Source: Ignavibacteria bacterium (GTDB lineage Bacteria; Bacteroidota; Ignavibacteria; Kapaibacteriales; UBA2268). Taken from it: 64,000 bases of DNA. The stretch lies in assembly GCA_026416955.1 (NCBI GenBank), contig JAOAEE010000065.1, positions 1-64,000 on the forward strand. The letters are read 5' to 3'. The notes beneath the pieces were generated by a model. It was not told where the DNA came from, ran no database searches, and saw only the letters and a list, made by a program, of their open reading frames with translations. Of the stretch, positions 1-8,586 are shown piece by piece (position 1 is the first letter of the stretch; each line of letters starts with the position of its first letter). A program made the position numbers and the translations under genes.

Positions 1-26
1 TTTTGCTTTTGTTTCATTTCCTAAAG

Positions 27-2639
27 ATGGCAAAAAATATAATATTTACTTTTTTTCTGTGTTTATTTGGCTTTATTTTTCTTTCTTGTACAAAAATTGA
101 AAATGGCTTTGTAATTCCATCTTCAACCCCATATTTATTGAATCCATTGGGTATTAAAGAATTAAGTTCACCAAATCAAGAAATTAATCAAGTTTTAACT
201 GCAAATTTCTCAGATTCTTTTTGGGTTTTTCAACGTTTAATAAGTGTAGAACCACAAACAGAAAACTATTTTGCAAAGTCGCTAATTTTTTATAATTATC
301 CCAGTTTTTATGTTGAACAGGTAAATTTCCAAAAGAATGAAAATAAGAATTTAAAAGAAGTTTATTTTATTCCCTTGTTTGATGATTTTAATGGAAATGG
401 CTCCTTAGACCAAATTTATTTTCTCTGTTACGATAACTTCTATTCTATACAAATCCGTGACCAAATGAAATTAAAATACCCTATTACTAAAAGTCCTAAT
501 AATGATGATTTATTTAAAGAAATTTGGTTATCCACTAGAAATGAAAATGGTTTTAGGGTTTTGTTTTCTGGGATTTGGAAAATTTCTGAAAAATTAGTTT
601 ATCTTCTTTTTCAAAAGACAAACAGATTAACTTCTATATCTTCAAAAGAACAAGATACAGTTTTTGCTTTTAATCCATATACAGGGAAGATAGAAAAAAA
701 AGTAAGCTTGCCACCCGGATATTTCTTTGATAAACATTCTCTATGTACAGATGCAAATTATTTTAGTTTAAAAAAAGTTTTCAAAGGGTCAACATTAGTT
801 TATGTTACTTTAAATGTAAAGAATGGACACAATTTCAATAATTTGTTTAATGATTTTAATAGGTATTTTATCCTTTTGGATAGTACTTTAAATATTGTTA
901 ACTATGATTCTATCTTGGTTCACCTTGAAAATGCAAGGATACTTGGATGTTTTTCAGACGGGGAAAATTTTTGCATTATTAAAGAATTGCTTGATTCCAA
1001 GAGTAATTCCAAATTTTTAATAAAAAAATACTCATTCGAAAATGGAAAACTTACAAGCATAGAAAATTTCAAATTTCCAAATGATTTTGCACCTGTTTTT
1101 TTTATGAATCATTCAAATAAAATTATTTTTGTTGGAGTTAATGAAATTATCACATTAGACAAAATAACTAAGAATTATAAAAAAACCTTTCTCCAAAATG
1201 CCCTCAATCCGGGAATAAATATGAATTCAATTTTACCATTTCATTTTAAATACTCGAAACAATTCGACTTTTTTACGGATATTAACAAAGATGGGTTTGA
1301 AGATATTTTGTGTCAAAATAAGCAAAATCAACTTATTGGATTTGACGTAAAAAATAACAAAGTTTTGTTTGCATCTGAAAGTTACAAAAAATTCTTGGAC
1401 TATTCGGTTGGCTACTCTAATGATGGAAATTTAATACTATTAATTAGCGAAGAAAAAGGTGAATCACAAGTTTTTATCGTTGAACAAAATTCTTTTTTGA
1501 ATAGATTAAACTCAAACCTTTCATACTTAACTATTTTGGGAATATTACTACTGCCTCCTTTAACTATATTTCTACTTTTTTATTTATATTTGGGTATAAT
1601 AACCTTGAGAAAAATCACCTATAAAAATGAGATTTTAGGCATACTTCTTCTTGGTTGTATTAAGAAGTCAAGAAAATTTTTTCCGATAATTAGTAACGAA
1701 ACATATAAAAAATTAATCGACAATTTCGAGGATGATGATATTGTAAAGTTAGGAACTAACCAAACTTTGACTTTTCCTAAAAAAATTTATCAAATTCTTT
1801 TGGAAGGAAGACCTATTAAGGATAAAATTGAGGATTATAATTTTTATGATCAAAACAATGAAAGGATTTATCTAAAATTTTTTCTTACCTCTTATTCATT
1901 TTTGAATTTTTTCTACTTTTATTTAGTGTTAGTTTATGAGACAACGGAATTAGAAAAAAAAGAAATCCATTTAATGACAATTAACAAAATACATAGTTTG
2001 AAAAATGATTTAGGTACTATACAAAATAATCTTGAAAATTTATTATATCTTGATGATTTTAAAAAAAGCACAATCCGTTTAAAAGATTATCTAAAAAATG
2101 TTTTTTACTTAATTGACAAAACATCCAAAAGTTTGTCGGATTTATTAATAATTTCAAATCATTATAAACCCTTCAAAAGGAAAGTTGAAATTGATGAATT
2201 CCTTGAAAAATGGTATTTGAATGTATTTGAAATAATTTCTTGCCAAGAAGTAGGCTTTAAATTGTTTAAGATTGGTAAAAGGAAGTTCATTCAAATTGAT
2301 GAAAGACAAATTGAGAGTGTACTAAATATTATTTTAGAAAATTCTTTATTTGCTTTAAGGGGAAAAAACTCTGATAAAGTTATTGAAGTTAGAGCCTTTT
2401 CTATAGGTAACGGAGAAGTTGCAATCGAAATTTTTGATAATGGTTCTGGTATAGAAGAAAAAAAATTAGAAAATTTATTTGATTATAACATTTCGAATAA
2501 ACCTTTTGGAACGGGGTTTGGCTTGAAAATTGCAAAGAAAATTTGTGATTTACATTATGCTAAATTAGAGATTGTTTCAAAACAGGAAGTGGGTACTTCT
2601 GTTAAAATAATTTTTAAAGAAACCAATGAGCACAATTGA
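27..2639 (+). CDS. membrane-bound sensor histidine kinase
   Basis: Two-component sensor that should pass phosphate to the regulator encoded directly downstream. I start it at the ATG at 27; a TTG at 3 is also in frame. From that ATG (870 aa) there is a hydrophobic N-terminus ending in FLSC at Cys21, which resembles a lipobox. A long exported region follows, with Asp-rich loops such as DINKDGFEDIL that look like FG-GAP/VCBS propeller loops. A membrane helix sits at about 501-525. The cytoplasmic part has a probable phospho-acceptor His656 in HSLKNDLG, an N box (ENSLFAL), a G1 box DNGSGI at 804 and a G2 box GTGFGL at 828, so the HATPase domain looks intact. The ligand is unknown. A lipid anchor plus a later membrane helix would be odd, so the first segment may instead be an uncleaved anchor. 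The family call is firm; the sensor-domain call is inference. Confidence 0.88.
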   Translation: MAKNIIFTFFLCLFGFIFLSCTKIENGFVIPSSTPYLLNPLGIKELSSPNQEINQVLTANFSDSFWVFQRLISVEPQTENYFAKSLIFYNYPSFYVEQVNFQKNENKNLKEVYFIPLFDDFNGNGSLDQIYFLCYDNFYSIQIRDQMKLKYPITKSPNNDDLFKEIWLSTRNENGFRVLFSGIWKISEKLVYLLFQKTNRLTSISSKEQDTVFAFNPYTGKIEKKVSLPPGYFFDKHSLCTDANYFSLKKVFKGSTLVYVTLNVKNGHNFNNLFNDFNRYFILLDSTLNIVNYDSILVHLENARILGCFSDGENFCIIKELLDSKSNSKFLIKKYSFENGKLTSIENFKFPNDFAPVFFMNHSNKIIFVGVNEIITLDKITKNYKKTFLQNALNPGINMNSILPFHFKYSKQFDFFTDINKDGFEDILCQNKQNQLIGFDVKNNKVLFASESYKKFLDYSVGYSNDGNLILLISEEKGESQVFIVEQNSFLNRLNSNLSYLTILGILLLPPLTIFLLFYLYLGIITLRKITYKNEILGILLLGCIKKSRKFFPIISNETYKKLIDNFEDDDIVKLGTNQTLTFPKKIYQILLEGRPIKDKIEDYNFYDQNNERIYLKFFLTSYSFLNFFYFYLVLVYETTELEKKEIHLMTINKIHSLKNDLGTIQNNLENLLYLDDFKKSTIRLKDYLKNVFYLIDKTSKSLSDLLIISNHYKPFKRKVEIDEFLEKWYLNVFEIISCQEVGFKLFKIGKRKFIQIDERQIESVLNIILENSLFALRGKNSDKVIEVRAFSIGNGEVAIEIFDNGSGIEEKKLENLFDYNISNKPFGTGFGLKIAKKICDLHYAKLEIVSKQEVGTSVKIIFKETNEHN

Positions 2640-4038
2640 TAACAAAAAATTGGTTTTAATTGTAGATGATGATGATGATTTTAGGAACTCACTAATTACT
2701 AGTCCGCTACTAATCCAAAATTTCGAAGTTGTTGGATTAAAGAATGGTAATGAAGTGATTAATTTCCTTTCTTCAAATTCAAACGTTCTTGCAATAGTTC
2801 TTGATTATGATTTATGGAAGGGAAATGAAAATGATTATTTAAATGGTATTGATGTTTTGAAAATAATTAATCAAAAGTTCCCAGAAGTAAAAGTTATTAT
2901 GATGAGTGGGGTTGTTGAATTAAGAGGGGCTATTGCACTTGAATCTGTTTACAATTATGCATATTGTTTTTTAGATAAACCGTTTAAAATAAGTTCTTTG
3001 GTAGAACTTTTGAAAAAGATTGCAGATGAAAATATCACAAAAGAAAAGCAAGTTGCTGAAATCTTACAAAAGCTTTCAGAATTTGGTTTTATTACTAAAA
3101 GTAGATTGATAGCTACTCAATTTATTAATACTTTAAAAACTTACAATAACGACACAATTTCAGTATTGATTGTTGGTGAATCAGGTACTGGCAAAACTCT
3201 TTTGGCTAAAATATTACATCAACTAAGCAATTTTTCAAACCTACCGATTGTTGAATCTCATACTGCTACATATTCTTCTGAAATCAATATGTTTAAATCT
3301 CATTTATTTGGCCATAGAAAGGGGGCATATACGGGAGCAATCACAGATAAGAAAGGTATTTTTGAAACTAATGGTACAATTATTTTAGATGATATTCACC
3401 ATTTACCGCTGGAATGCCAAAAAGCTCTTTTGCAAGTTTTGCAATCCAGAGTTTTTTCTAGACTCGGAGAGGAATTTAAAGAAAAATTTTTCTCGGGGAA
3501 AATTATTGCTACAAGCACATTATCTCGAGATGAATTATTAAGTAGAGGTATGTTGAAGGAATTTTTAACTAGAATTTGTGGAGATATCTTGTATATCCCT
3601 CCATTAAGAGAAAGAAGATACGACATTCCATTGTTGATTGACTTTATCAAGTGTAAAACTTCTAAACCGACTATTAATCTTGAGCCTTCAGTTATTCAAA
3701 AATTAACTTATATGGATTGGTCGGAAGGTAATGTTCGTGATTTAGAATATTTTGTTAGAAGATTAATTAATCACTCAGAGGGGGATTCTGTTTCGATTCA
3801 TTTGCTTAAAAATGAAATAATTTCTTTGTCCAATGCTAATTTAGATACTGTAATTGACTATTTACAATCTATTTCAGAAGAAAAAGGTTTGGATTATGTT
3901 TTGGAAGATATTCGAAAAAAAATTATTCTTAGGGAATTAGAAATTCATAAAGGGAATATTTCTGAAACTGCTAAAGCCCTAAAATGTTCGAATCACAGTA
4001 TTGTTTCATATTGGTTAAAAAAATGGAAAAATTTGTAA
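2626..4038 (+). CDS. sigma-54-dependent response regulator (NtrC type)
   Basis: Transcription activator partner of the upstream kinase, whose gene it overlaps by 14 bases. There are 470 aa in the classic order. The receiver domain has Asp14-Asp18 and phospho-acceptor Asp60, then a switch Ser in MMSG and Lys in LDKPF. The AAA+ domain has Walker A GESGTGKT at 184-191 and the sigma-54 contact loop GAYTGA at 233-238. A Fis-type helix-turn-helix occupies the last 45 or so residues. The core is divergent: Walker B reads ILDDI where family members have LDEI, and the usual FREDL segment before PPLRER reads LKEFL. It should activate promoters read by RpoN, but I found no convincing -24/-12 site in this window, so its targets are probably elsewhere. 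Confidence 0.93.
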   Translation: MSTIDNKKLVLIVDDDDDFRNSLITSPLLIQNFEVVGLKNGNEVINFLSSNSNVLAIVLDYDLWKGNENDYLNGIDVLKIINQKFPEVKVIMMSGVVELRGAIALESVYNYAYCFLDKPFKISSLVELLKKIADENITKEKQVAEILQKLSEFGFITKSRLIATQFINTLKTYNNDTISVLIVGESGTGKTLLAKILHQLSNFSNLPIVESHTATYSSEINMFKSHLFGHRKGAYTGAITDKKGIFETNGTIILDDIHHLPLECQKALLQVLQSRVFSRLGEEFKEKFFSGKIIATSTLSRDELLSRGMLKEFLTRICGDILYIPPLRERRYDIPLLIDFIKCKTSKPTINLEPSVIQKLTYMDWSEGNVRDLEYFVRRLINHSEGDSVSIHLLKNEIISLSNANLDTVIDYLQSISEEKGLDYVLEDIRKKIILRELEIHKGNISETAKALKCSNHSIVSYWLKKWKNL

Positions 4039-4498
4039 TTGAAATATATTCCCCTTATTGTAAAAGATTGAAATAATTTTTTGAGTATATATATATCATA
4101 TATCCATTTTTGTTTTTATTTTTTATCTGAATTGCTTAAAATTTGTTTTTCTAATTACCAAATAGAATATTTTACTTTTGTTAATTTTTTTCAAGAAGTA
4201 AAATAATAAAGTTTTGCAGAAAAATTCAAAAAAATTAATGTTAACTTCTATGTCAATTCATATTAAATAACATCTAAGTTTCTTTGTTCAAAAGTAAATG
4301 AATGGTTGTAATTAATCTTCGCCAAATAAACAAATAAAAGTATGATAGTGAATTCTAAATATTGTTTGAGCTTGAAAATTTTTAAAAAGAAACAATATCT
4401 TTAACATTAATATTCAAAAGTTGTTTAAATAATAAATCAATTATTTTAAATTAACTATTCGCAAAAAATGTTAATTTTTTATTTTTTGGGAGGTTGAA
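4039..4498. other. 460-bp AT-rich spacer before fumC
   Basis: No gene is visible. A strong ribosome-binding site (GGGAGG) sits just before the fumarase ATG. A 9-bp inverted repeat, ATATTGTTT at 4359-4367 and AAACAATAT at 4390-4398, is separated by 22 bases and could be an operator or weak hairpin. TACTTTTG at 4173-4180 fits the Bacteroidetes -7 pattern TAnnTTTG but has no convincing upstream TTG at the usual distance. Confidence 0.4.
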
Positions 4499-5899
4499 AT
4501 GAAAACTCGAATTGAGCGGGACTCGATGGGTGAAATTGAGGTTCCTGCTAATGTGTATTGGGGTGCTCAAACCCAACGCTCATTGATACACTTTCGTATT
4601 GGGGAAGAAAAAATGCCCCGTCCGATTATTCGCGCTTTTGGGATTTTAAAAAAGGCTTGTGCAATTGTAAATTATGAGCTTGGCTTACTTGCCAAAGAAA
4701 AAATGGAATTAATTGTCCGAGCCTGCGACGAAGTGATAGAAGGCAAACTCGACGACCAATTCCCATTGTCTGTATGGCAAACTGGAAGTGGAACTCAAAC
4801 CAATATGAATGTCAACGAGGTTATTTCGAATCGCGCTATTGAACTTGCTGGTGGGGAATTGGGCAGTAAAAGGCCAATACATCCGAACGACGATGTAAAT
4901 AAATCGCAAAGTTCTAATGATACTTTCCCGACCGCTATGCATATTGCTGCCGCTGAAGTTTTGAATAGCCAACTATTACCATCGGTTGCAAATTTGAGAA
5001 ATACTTTGAAGAAGAAATCGGAAGAGTTTAAGGATTTAATTAAAATTGGCAGAACTCATTTAATGGACGCAGTACCTTTAACTCTTGGGCAAGAATTTTC
5101 CGGATATGTTCAGCAGCTTGATAATGCAATCGAAAGAATTCATTTGGTTTTACCCGGGCTTTACGAACTTGCAATTGGTGGAACTGCTGTGGGTACTGGC
5201 TTGAATACACATCCAGAATTTGCCGAGCGAGTTTCGAAAAAAGTTTCGGAACTTACTGGTTTGCCGTTTGTTTCTGCCCCTAATAAGTTCGAAGCATTAG
5301 CATCCCACGACGCTATTGTTTTTGCCCACGGTGCATTAAAAACACTTGCTGCATCGTTGATGAAAATTGCAAACGATATTCGTTGGCTTGCTTCGGGTCC
5401 ACGATGTGGTTTGCGCGAAATTACAATACCCGAAAATGAACCAGGCTCCTCTATTATGCCCGGTAAGGTCAATCCAACGCAATCCGAGGCAATGACTATG
5501 GTTTGCGTGCAAGTTTTTGGGAACGATGTAACAATCAATTTTGCTGGGGCTTCTGGTAACTTCGAACTTAATGTCTTTAAACCAGTAATTATTTATAATT
5601 TTTTGCAAAGTGCTCGCTTGCTTACAGACACTTGCATTATGTTCAATGAACATTGCGCTATTGGTATTGAACCTGTGAAAGAACGACTTGATTTTTATGT
5701 AAAAAATTCTTTGATGCTGGTTACTGCCCTAAATCCTTACATTGGATACGACAATGCTGCAAAAATTGCCAAGTATGCTTATAAAAACAATACTACTTTA
5801 AAACAAGCTGCAGTAGAACTTGGATTGTTGACTGAGGAAAAATTTGACGAAATTGTACGACCAGAAAAAATGCTTGGTCCAAATATAGAAGATGTTTAA
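4499..5899 (+). CDS. fumC: fumarate hydratase, class II
   Basis: Interconverts fumarate and L-malate in the TCA cycle, in the cytosol, as a homotetramer without iron-sulfur clusters. The 466-aa length is normal for class II fumarases. The superfamily signature [11 protein letters not shown] is at residues 316-326, and the conserved segments [12 protein letters not shown] and [15 protein letters not shown] are present. The start ATG at 4499 follows a GGGAGG ribosome-binding site. The gene stands alone between long AT-rich spacers, so it is likely transcribed on its own. Together with sdhCAB and sucD further along, it supplies part of the TCA cycle. Aspartase and argininosuccinate lyase belong to the same superfamily, but the closeness to the fumarase pattern from the first residues makes fumC the best call. 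Confidence 0.95.
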   Translation: MKTRIERDSMGEIEVPANVYWGAQTQRSLIHFRIGEEKMPRPIIRAFGILKKACAIVNYELGLLAKEKMELIVRACDEVIEGKLDDQFPLSVWQTGSGTQTNMNVNEVISNRAIELAGGELGSKRPIHPNDDVNKSQSSNDTFPTAMHIAAAEVLNSQLLPSVANLRNTLKKKSEEFKDLIKIGRTHLMDAVPLTLGQEFSGYVQQLDNAIERIHLVLPGLYELAIGGTAVGTGLNTHPEFAERVSKKVSELTGLPFVSAPNKFEALASHDAIVFAHGALKTLAASLMKIANDIRWLASGPRCGLREITIPENEPGSSIMPGKVNPTQSEAMTMVCVQVFGNDVTINFAGASGNFELNVFKPVIIYNFLQSARLLTDTCIMFNEHCAIGIEPVKERLDFYVKNSLMLVTALNPYIGYDNAAKIAKYAYKNNTTLKQAAVELGLLTEEKFDEIVRPEKMLGPNIEDV

Positions 5900-5930
5900 C
5901 ACAACTCAAGATATTTGTTATTAGAGAAAA

Positions 5931-5948
5931 TATGGAGATTTCTCCATA
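5931..5948. terminator. short palindrome after fumC, possible weak terminator
   Basis: TATGGAGA and TCTCCATA form a perfect inverted repeat around two T residues, 31 bases after the fumC stop, followed by GGTTTTTGG. The stem is short and AT-rich, so termination here would be weak. The larger stem-loop at 5964-6040 may do the main work. Confidence 0.35.
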
Positions 5949-5963
5949 GGTTTTTGGTTTAAG

Positions 5964-6040
5964 TAAAGTACAAAAAATTAGAAAACAGATACAAGGTTGG
6001 AGAAATTTAAACTTCTGTTTGGTTTTCTCTAAGTACTTTA
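5964..6040 (+). ncRNA. long bulged stem-loop followed by a T tract
   Basis: The arms TAAAGTAC (5964-5971) and GTACTTTA (6033-6040) pair perfectly. Inside them TTAGA (5978-5982) pairs with TCTAA (6028-6032), and AAACAG (5983-5988) with CTGTTT (6015-6020), leaving a 7-base bulge on the right and a 26-base loop. A T-rich run (ATTTTTTTATTT) follows at once. It could be an extended terminator for fumC or the 3' end of a small RNA. The pairing is seen directly; the role is inference. No known riboswitch family is recognised. The rest of this spacer, to 6361, holds no gene. Confidence 0.4.
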
Positions 6041-6332
6041 ATTTTTTTATTTATTTATTCTCCTCACTTTTTGCATATAATAAAAGAAATTGAGCATTTT
6101 ATAGATAAAATTGAATTAATTTTTCGAAAAAAATAAACCTAAGTCTTAGAACCTAAAGCTAAAAGTTAATAAACAATTTCATATTAAACCAAATTTTTAT
6201 TTTTCGAGAACAAGTGAAGAATGTTGGAGCCAATATGAATGTTTTTCAATTGTTTTTGTTTTTAATTTATTAGCATTCTAAAAAAATTCAAACAAATAAA
6301 GAAAAGAATTGCAGTTGTTATAATTTTTTTCT

Positions 6333-6340
6333 TATTTTTG
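6333..6340 (+). promoter_or_regulatory. candidate Bacteroidetes-type -7 box (TATTTTTG)
   Basis: TATTTTTG matches the TAnnTTTG pattern and lies 22 bases before the tonB-like ATG. A TTG at 6309-6311 is 21 bases upstream, within the spacing described for Bacteroidetes -33/-7 promoters. A GGGGGGG run at 6351-6357 probably serves as an unusual ribosome-binding site. In such AT-rich DNA a chance match is possible. Confidence 0.4.
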
Positions 6341-6361
6341 CGTTAAAACTGGGGGGGATTT

Positions 6362-7129
6362 ATGTATAGAGGTTATCAAGAAGAAAAGAAAATCGATATA
6401 AGAATTTATTGGGAGCCAAACACAGCTAGGGGTTTCCTTATATCGCTTGTCATATTCTTTTTTCTTTTATTTCTAATATCTTTTGTTAAGTATGAACCGC
6501 CTACGCTTCCAATCTATGAGCAGAAAACTATTCCATTGGAACTCATAAATTTCGGTTTAGGCGATGGTACTGGTTTAAGCAAGGGAAATCTTTCCGCTGA
6601 AGGAATGGCACACAAAGGAAAATCTCCTTCCAACCAACTCGAAGATGCAAGTATCGCTGCTCCAAAAGGTAACAAACCATCCCAAGTCGACGACCCACTT
6701 TTGGCTCGACAAATTCAACCTACAAATCAACTCTCCTCGGAAGTAGGGAACAAAAATAATGTAGGTACAGGGTCGAAAGATATTGGAAAACAAGAAGGTG
6801 CGGTTGATGGTACTGGTTTAGGGGATAAGGGATATGGGCAGGGAGCAGGTTATGGTTTGGGAGATATCGAGTGGGGTGGAGGTGGAAATAGAATTGTTCT
6901 GTACAAAGTGCTTCCAAAGTACCCTGCAGGATATAATGTCAATGCTCAAATAAAATTGAAGTTTACAGTTTCTGCTGATGGAGTTGTTACAAGTATTGTT
7001 CCCTTGCAAAAAGGTGACCCAGTTTTAGAAAGAGCTGCAATTGAGGCTCTTCGGCAATGGAGATTTAATCGTTTAAAGGAAAATAAAGAAATGTATGGAA
7101 TTATTACGTTTACTTTTAAAGTAAGTTAA
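6362..7129 (+). CDS. TonB family protein (energy transducer C-terminal domain)
   Basis: Inner-membrane protein that spans the periplasm and probably passes proton-motive energy to outer-membrane receptors. Of its 255 aa, residues 1-25 are cytoplasmic and a single membrane helix lies at about 26-45. A Gly/Ser/Gln-rich linker follows instead of the usual Pro-rich one. The C-terminal TonB domain spans about 175-255, with the typical pattern FTVSADGVVTSI, then AAIEALRQWRFN and a closing beta strand. No ExbB or ExbD is adjacent. An Oar-like receptor lies far away at 53373. The gene leads a compact run with the 59-aa membrane protein, the phosphatase and the nitrilase. It could instead be a TonB-like envelope protein not tied to transport. 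Confidence 0.82.
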   Translation: MYRGYQEEKKIDIRIYWEPNTARGFLISLVIFFFLLFLISFVKYEPPTLPIYEQKTIPLELINFGLGDGTGLSKGNLSAEGMAHKGKSPSNQLEDASIAAPKGNKPSQVDDPLLARQIQPTNQLSSEVGNKNNVGTGSKDIGKQEGAVDGTGLGDKGYGQGAGYGLGDIEWGGGGNRIVLYKVLPKYPAGYNVNAQIKLKFTVSADGVVTSIVPLQKGDPVLERAAIEALRQWRFNRLKENKEMYGIITFTFKVS

Positions 7130-7130
7130 A

Positions 7131-7310
7131 ATGTCCAATTTTTTCCCCTCAATTATAGATTGGTTCGATTCTCTCCCTTTTTTGTTGCAAATCTTATTTT
7201 TATTGATTTTGTTAGCACTGATTTTTGGTATTGTAAAAAGACTTTTTAAATTTGTCTTTTTTTTGATTTTGCTTCTTGCACTTGTGGTTTTATATTTTTT
7301 ACTATTTTGA
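7131..7310 (+). CDS. 59-aa two-helix membrane protein
   Basis: A short open frame between the tonB-like gene and the phosphatase gene. It starts with ATG one base after the upstream stop and ends six bases before the next ATG, so it fills the gap exactly. It begins MSNFFPSIIDWFDSLPF and then has two hydrophobic helices at about residues 17-34 and 41-59, with a KRLFK charged turn between them. No family is recognised. The tight fit and strongly non-random hydrophobic composition support a real gene; the lack of a clear ribosome-binding site suggests translational coupling to the upstream gene. Confidence 0.6.
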   Translation: MSNFFPSIIDWFDSLPFLLQILFLLILLALIFGIVKRLFKFVFFLILLLALVVLYFLLF

Positions 7311-7316
7311 GAGAAT

Positions 7317-8585
7317 ATGCCAAATGTAACAAATATCGAGCAACATCAAAGGGAAACTTATAAACTTGTCGAAAAGCTTATTTCTGGGGATTACAACGAC
7401 CCTTTGGAGTTGCTTAAACGTTTAGTGAAAGATATAGTCGACCATAAAGGTTTTGAGATTACTGGAGGCAGAGTCTGGGAATATATTCCAGAAGAAAATG
7501 CTTATGAATTGAGAATGCAATATGGAAATGTAGAAAAAATACCGAATAACTATCGTGTTTACATTCAAGACCAGCCTTTCTTAATTAATTTATTTAAAGA
7601 AAGGACGATGACAAAAGTCGAAACCGATAAACTTTTGAAGGAAAAGGGAATAAAGTTATATTCAGTTACTGGAGTTGGGCAAATTATTAAGACAAAATAT
7701 GGAAAGTTTTACAAATATCTTCTCGGGTTCAATGCCCCCGAAATAAAACCGACTTTTGCTGAAACATTAACAATTATCAGTAGCGTTGCAACGGTAGCAA
7801 TTAAAAACATTATTGATACAATTGAAAAACAAAAAATAAGAGAAGATTTATATCAAGCTGCCCAAATTCAAAGAGGTCTTTTCCCCGATCATCAATTAAA
7901 TTTTTACGATTACGATATTTACGGAGTGTGTATACCCGACAGTGAAGTTGGTGGTGATTACTTCGATTACCTACAAGTTGAAGAGGATGAAATTGAAGAG
8001 GAACGGCTTGGAATTGTAATTAGCGATGCTGCGAGTAAAGGGCTTTCAGCTGCAATACAGGCTCTATTCATTTCTGGTGCATTTCGAATGGGTTGGAGCT
8101 ATTCAACAAGAATGAGCGACTTGTTTTCTCGATTAAACAAACTTGTCTACAAAACTTTTCCATACGAAAGATTTGTTACTCTTTTTTATTGCGAGTTAAC
8201 TTTGGCATCGAATAGATTAGTTCTTTATGTAAATGCAGGTCATTGTGCCCCAATTCATTATCGTGTGGATTCAGAAAGAATTGTAAAATTGAACCCAACT
8301 GGGGGATTGCTGGGAATATTAGAAAATCAGAAGTTTAAAGTCGAAAATATTAGAATGCACGTTGGGGACATACTTGTCCTTTACACAGATGGGATTACAG
8401 AAGCAATGAACCAAGAGCACAAATTATTTGGCGAAGAGAGGTTAATTGAATTGATAAAAAAATCAAAAGAACTTCCCTCTAAAGATATTGCTTTAAACAT
8501 TTTGGAAGAAGTAAATAAATTTTCCTCTAAGTCTGAAATAAACGACGATAAAACCATTATTGTTGTTAAAAGAAGAGAAACATAG
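7317..8585 (+). CDS. PP2C-type (SpoIIE/RsbU) serine phosphatase
   Basis: Probable phosphoserine/threonine protein phosphatase of the kind that acts on anti-sigma-factor antagonists. There are 422 aa. The first 170 or so residues resemble a GAF-like sensory domain. A linker then carries the family motif QIQRGLFP. The SpoIIE domain covers about 190-420, with metal-binding GGDYFD at 212-217, DAASKG at 237-242, YTDGITEA and a final NDDKT. The metal-binding acidic residues are present, so activity is likely. The partner (an STAS protein or anti-sigma kinase) is not in this window. It sits six bases after the 59-aa membrane protein and one base before the nitrilase gene, so it is probably co-transcribed with both. 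Confidence 0.9.
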   Translation: MPNVTNIEQHQRETYKLVEKLISGDYNDPLELLKRLVKDIVDHKGFEITGGRVWEYIPEENAYELRMQYGNVEKIPNNYRVYIQDQPFLINLFKERTMTKVETDKLLKEKGIKLYSVTGVGQIIKTKYGKFYKYLLGFNAPEIKPTFAETLTIISSVATVAIKNIIDTIEKQKIREDLYQAAQIQRGLFPDHQLNFYDYDIYGVCIPDSEVGGDYFDYLQVEEDEIEEERLGIVISDAASKGLSAAIQALFISGAFRMGWSYSTRMSDLFSRLNKLVYKTFPYERFVTLFYCELTLASNRLVLYVNAGHCAPIHYRVDSERIVKLNPTGGLLGILENQKFKVENIRMHVGDILVLYTDGITEAMNQEHKLFGEERLIELIKKSKELPSKDIALNILEEVNKFSSKSEINDDKTIIVVKRRET

Positions 8586-8586
8586 A

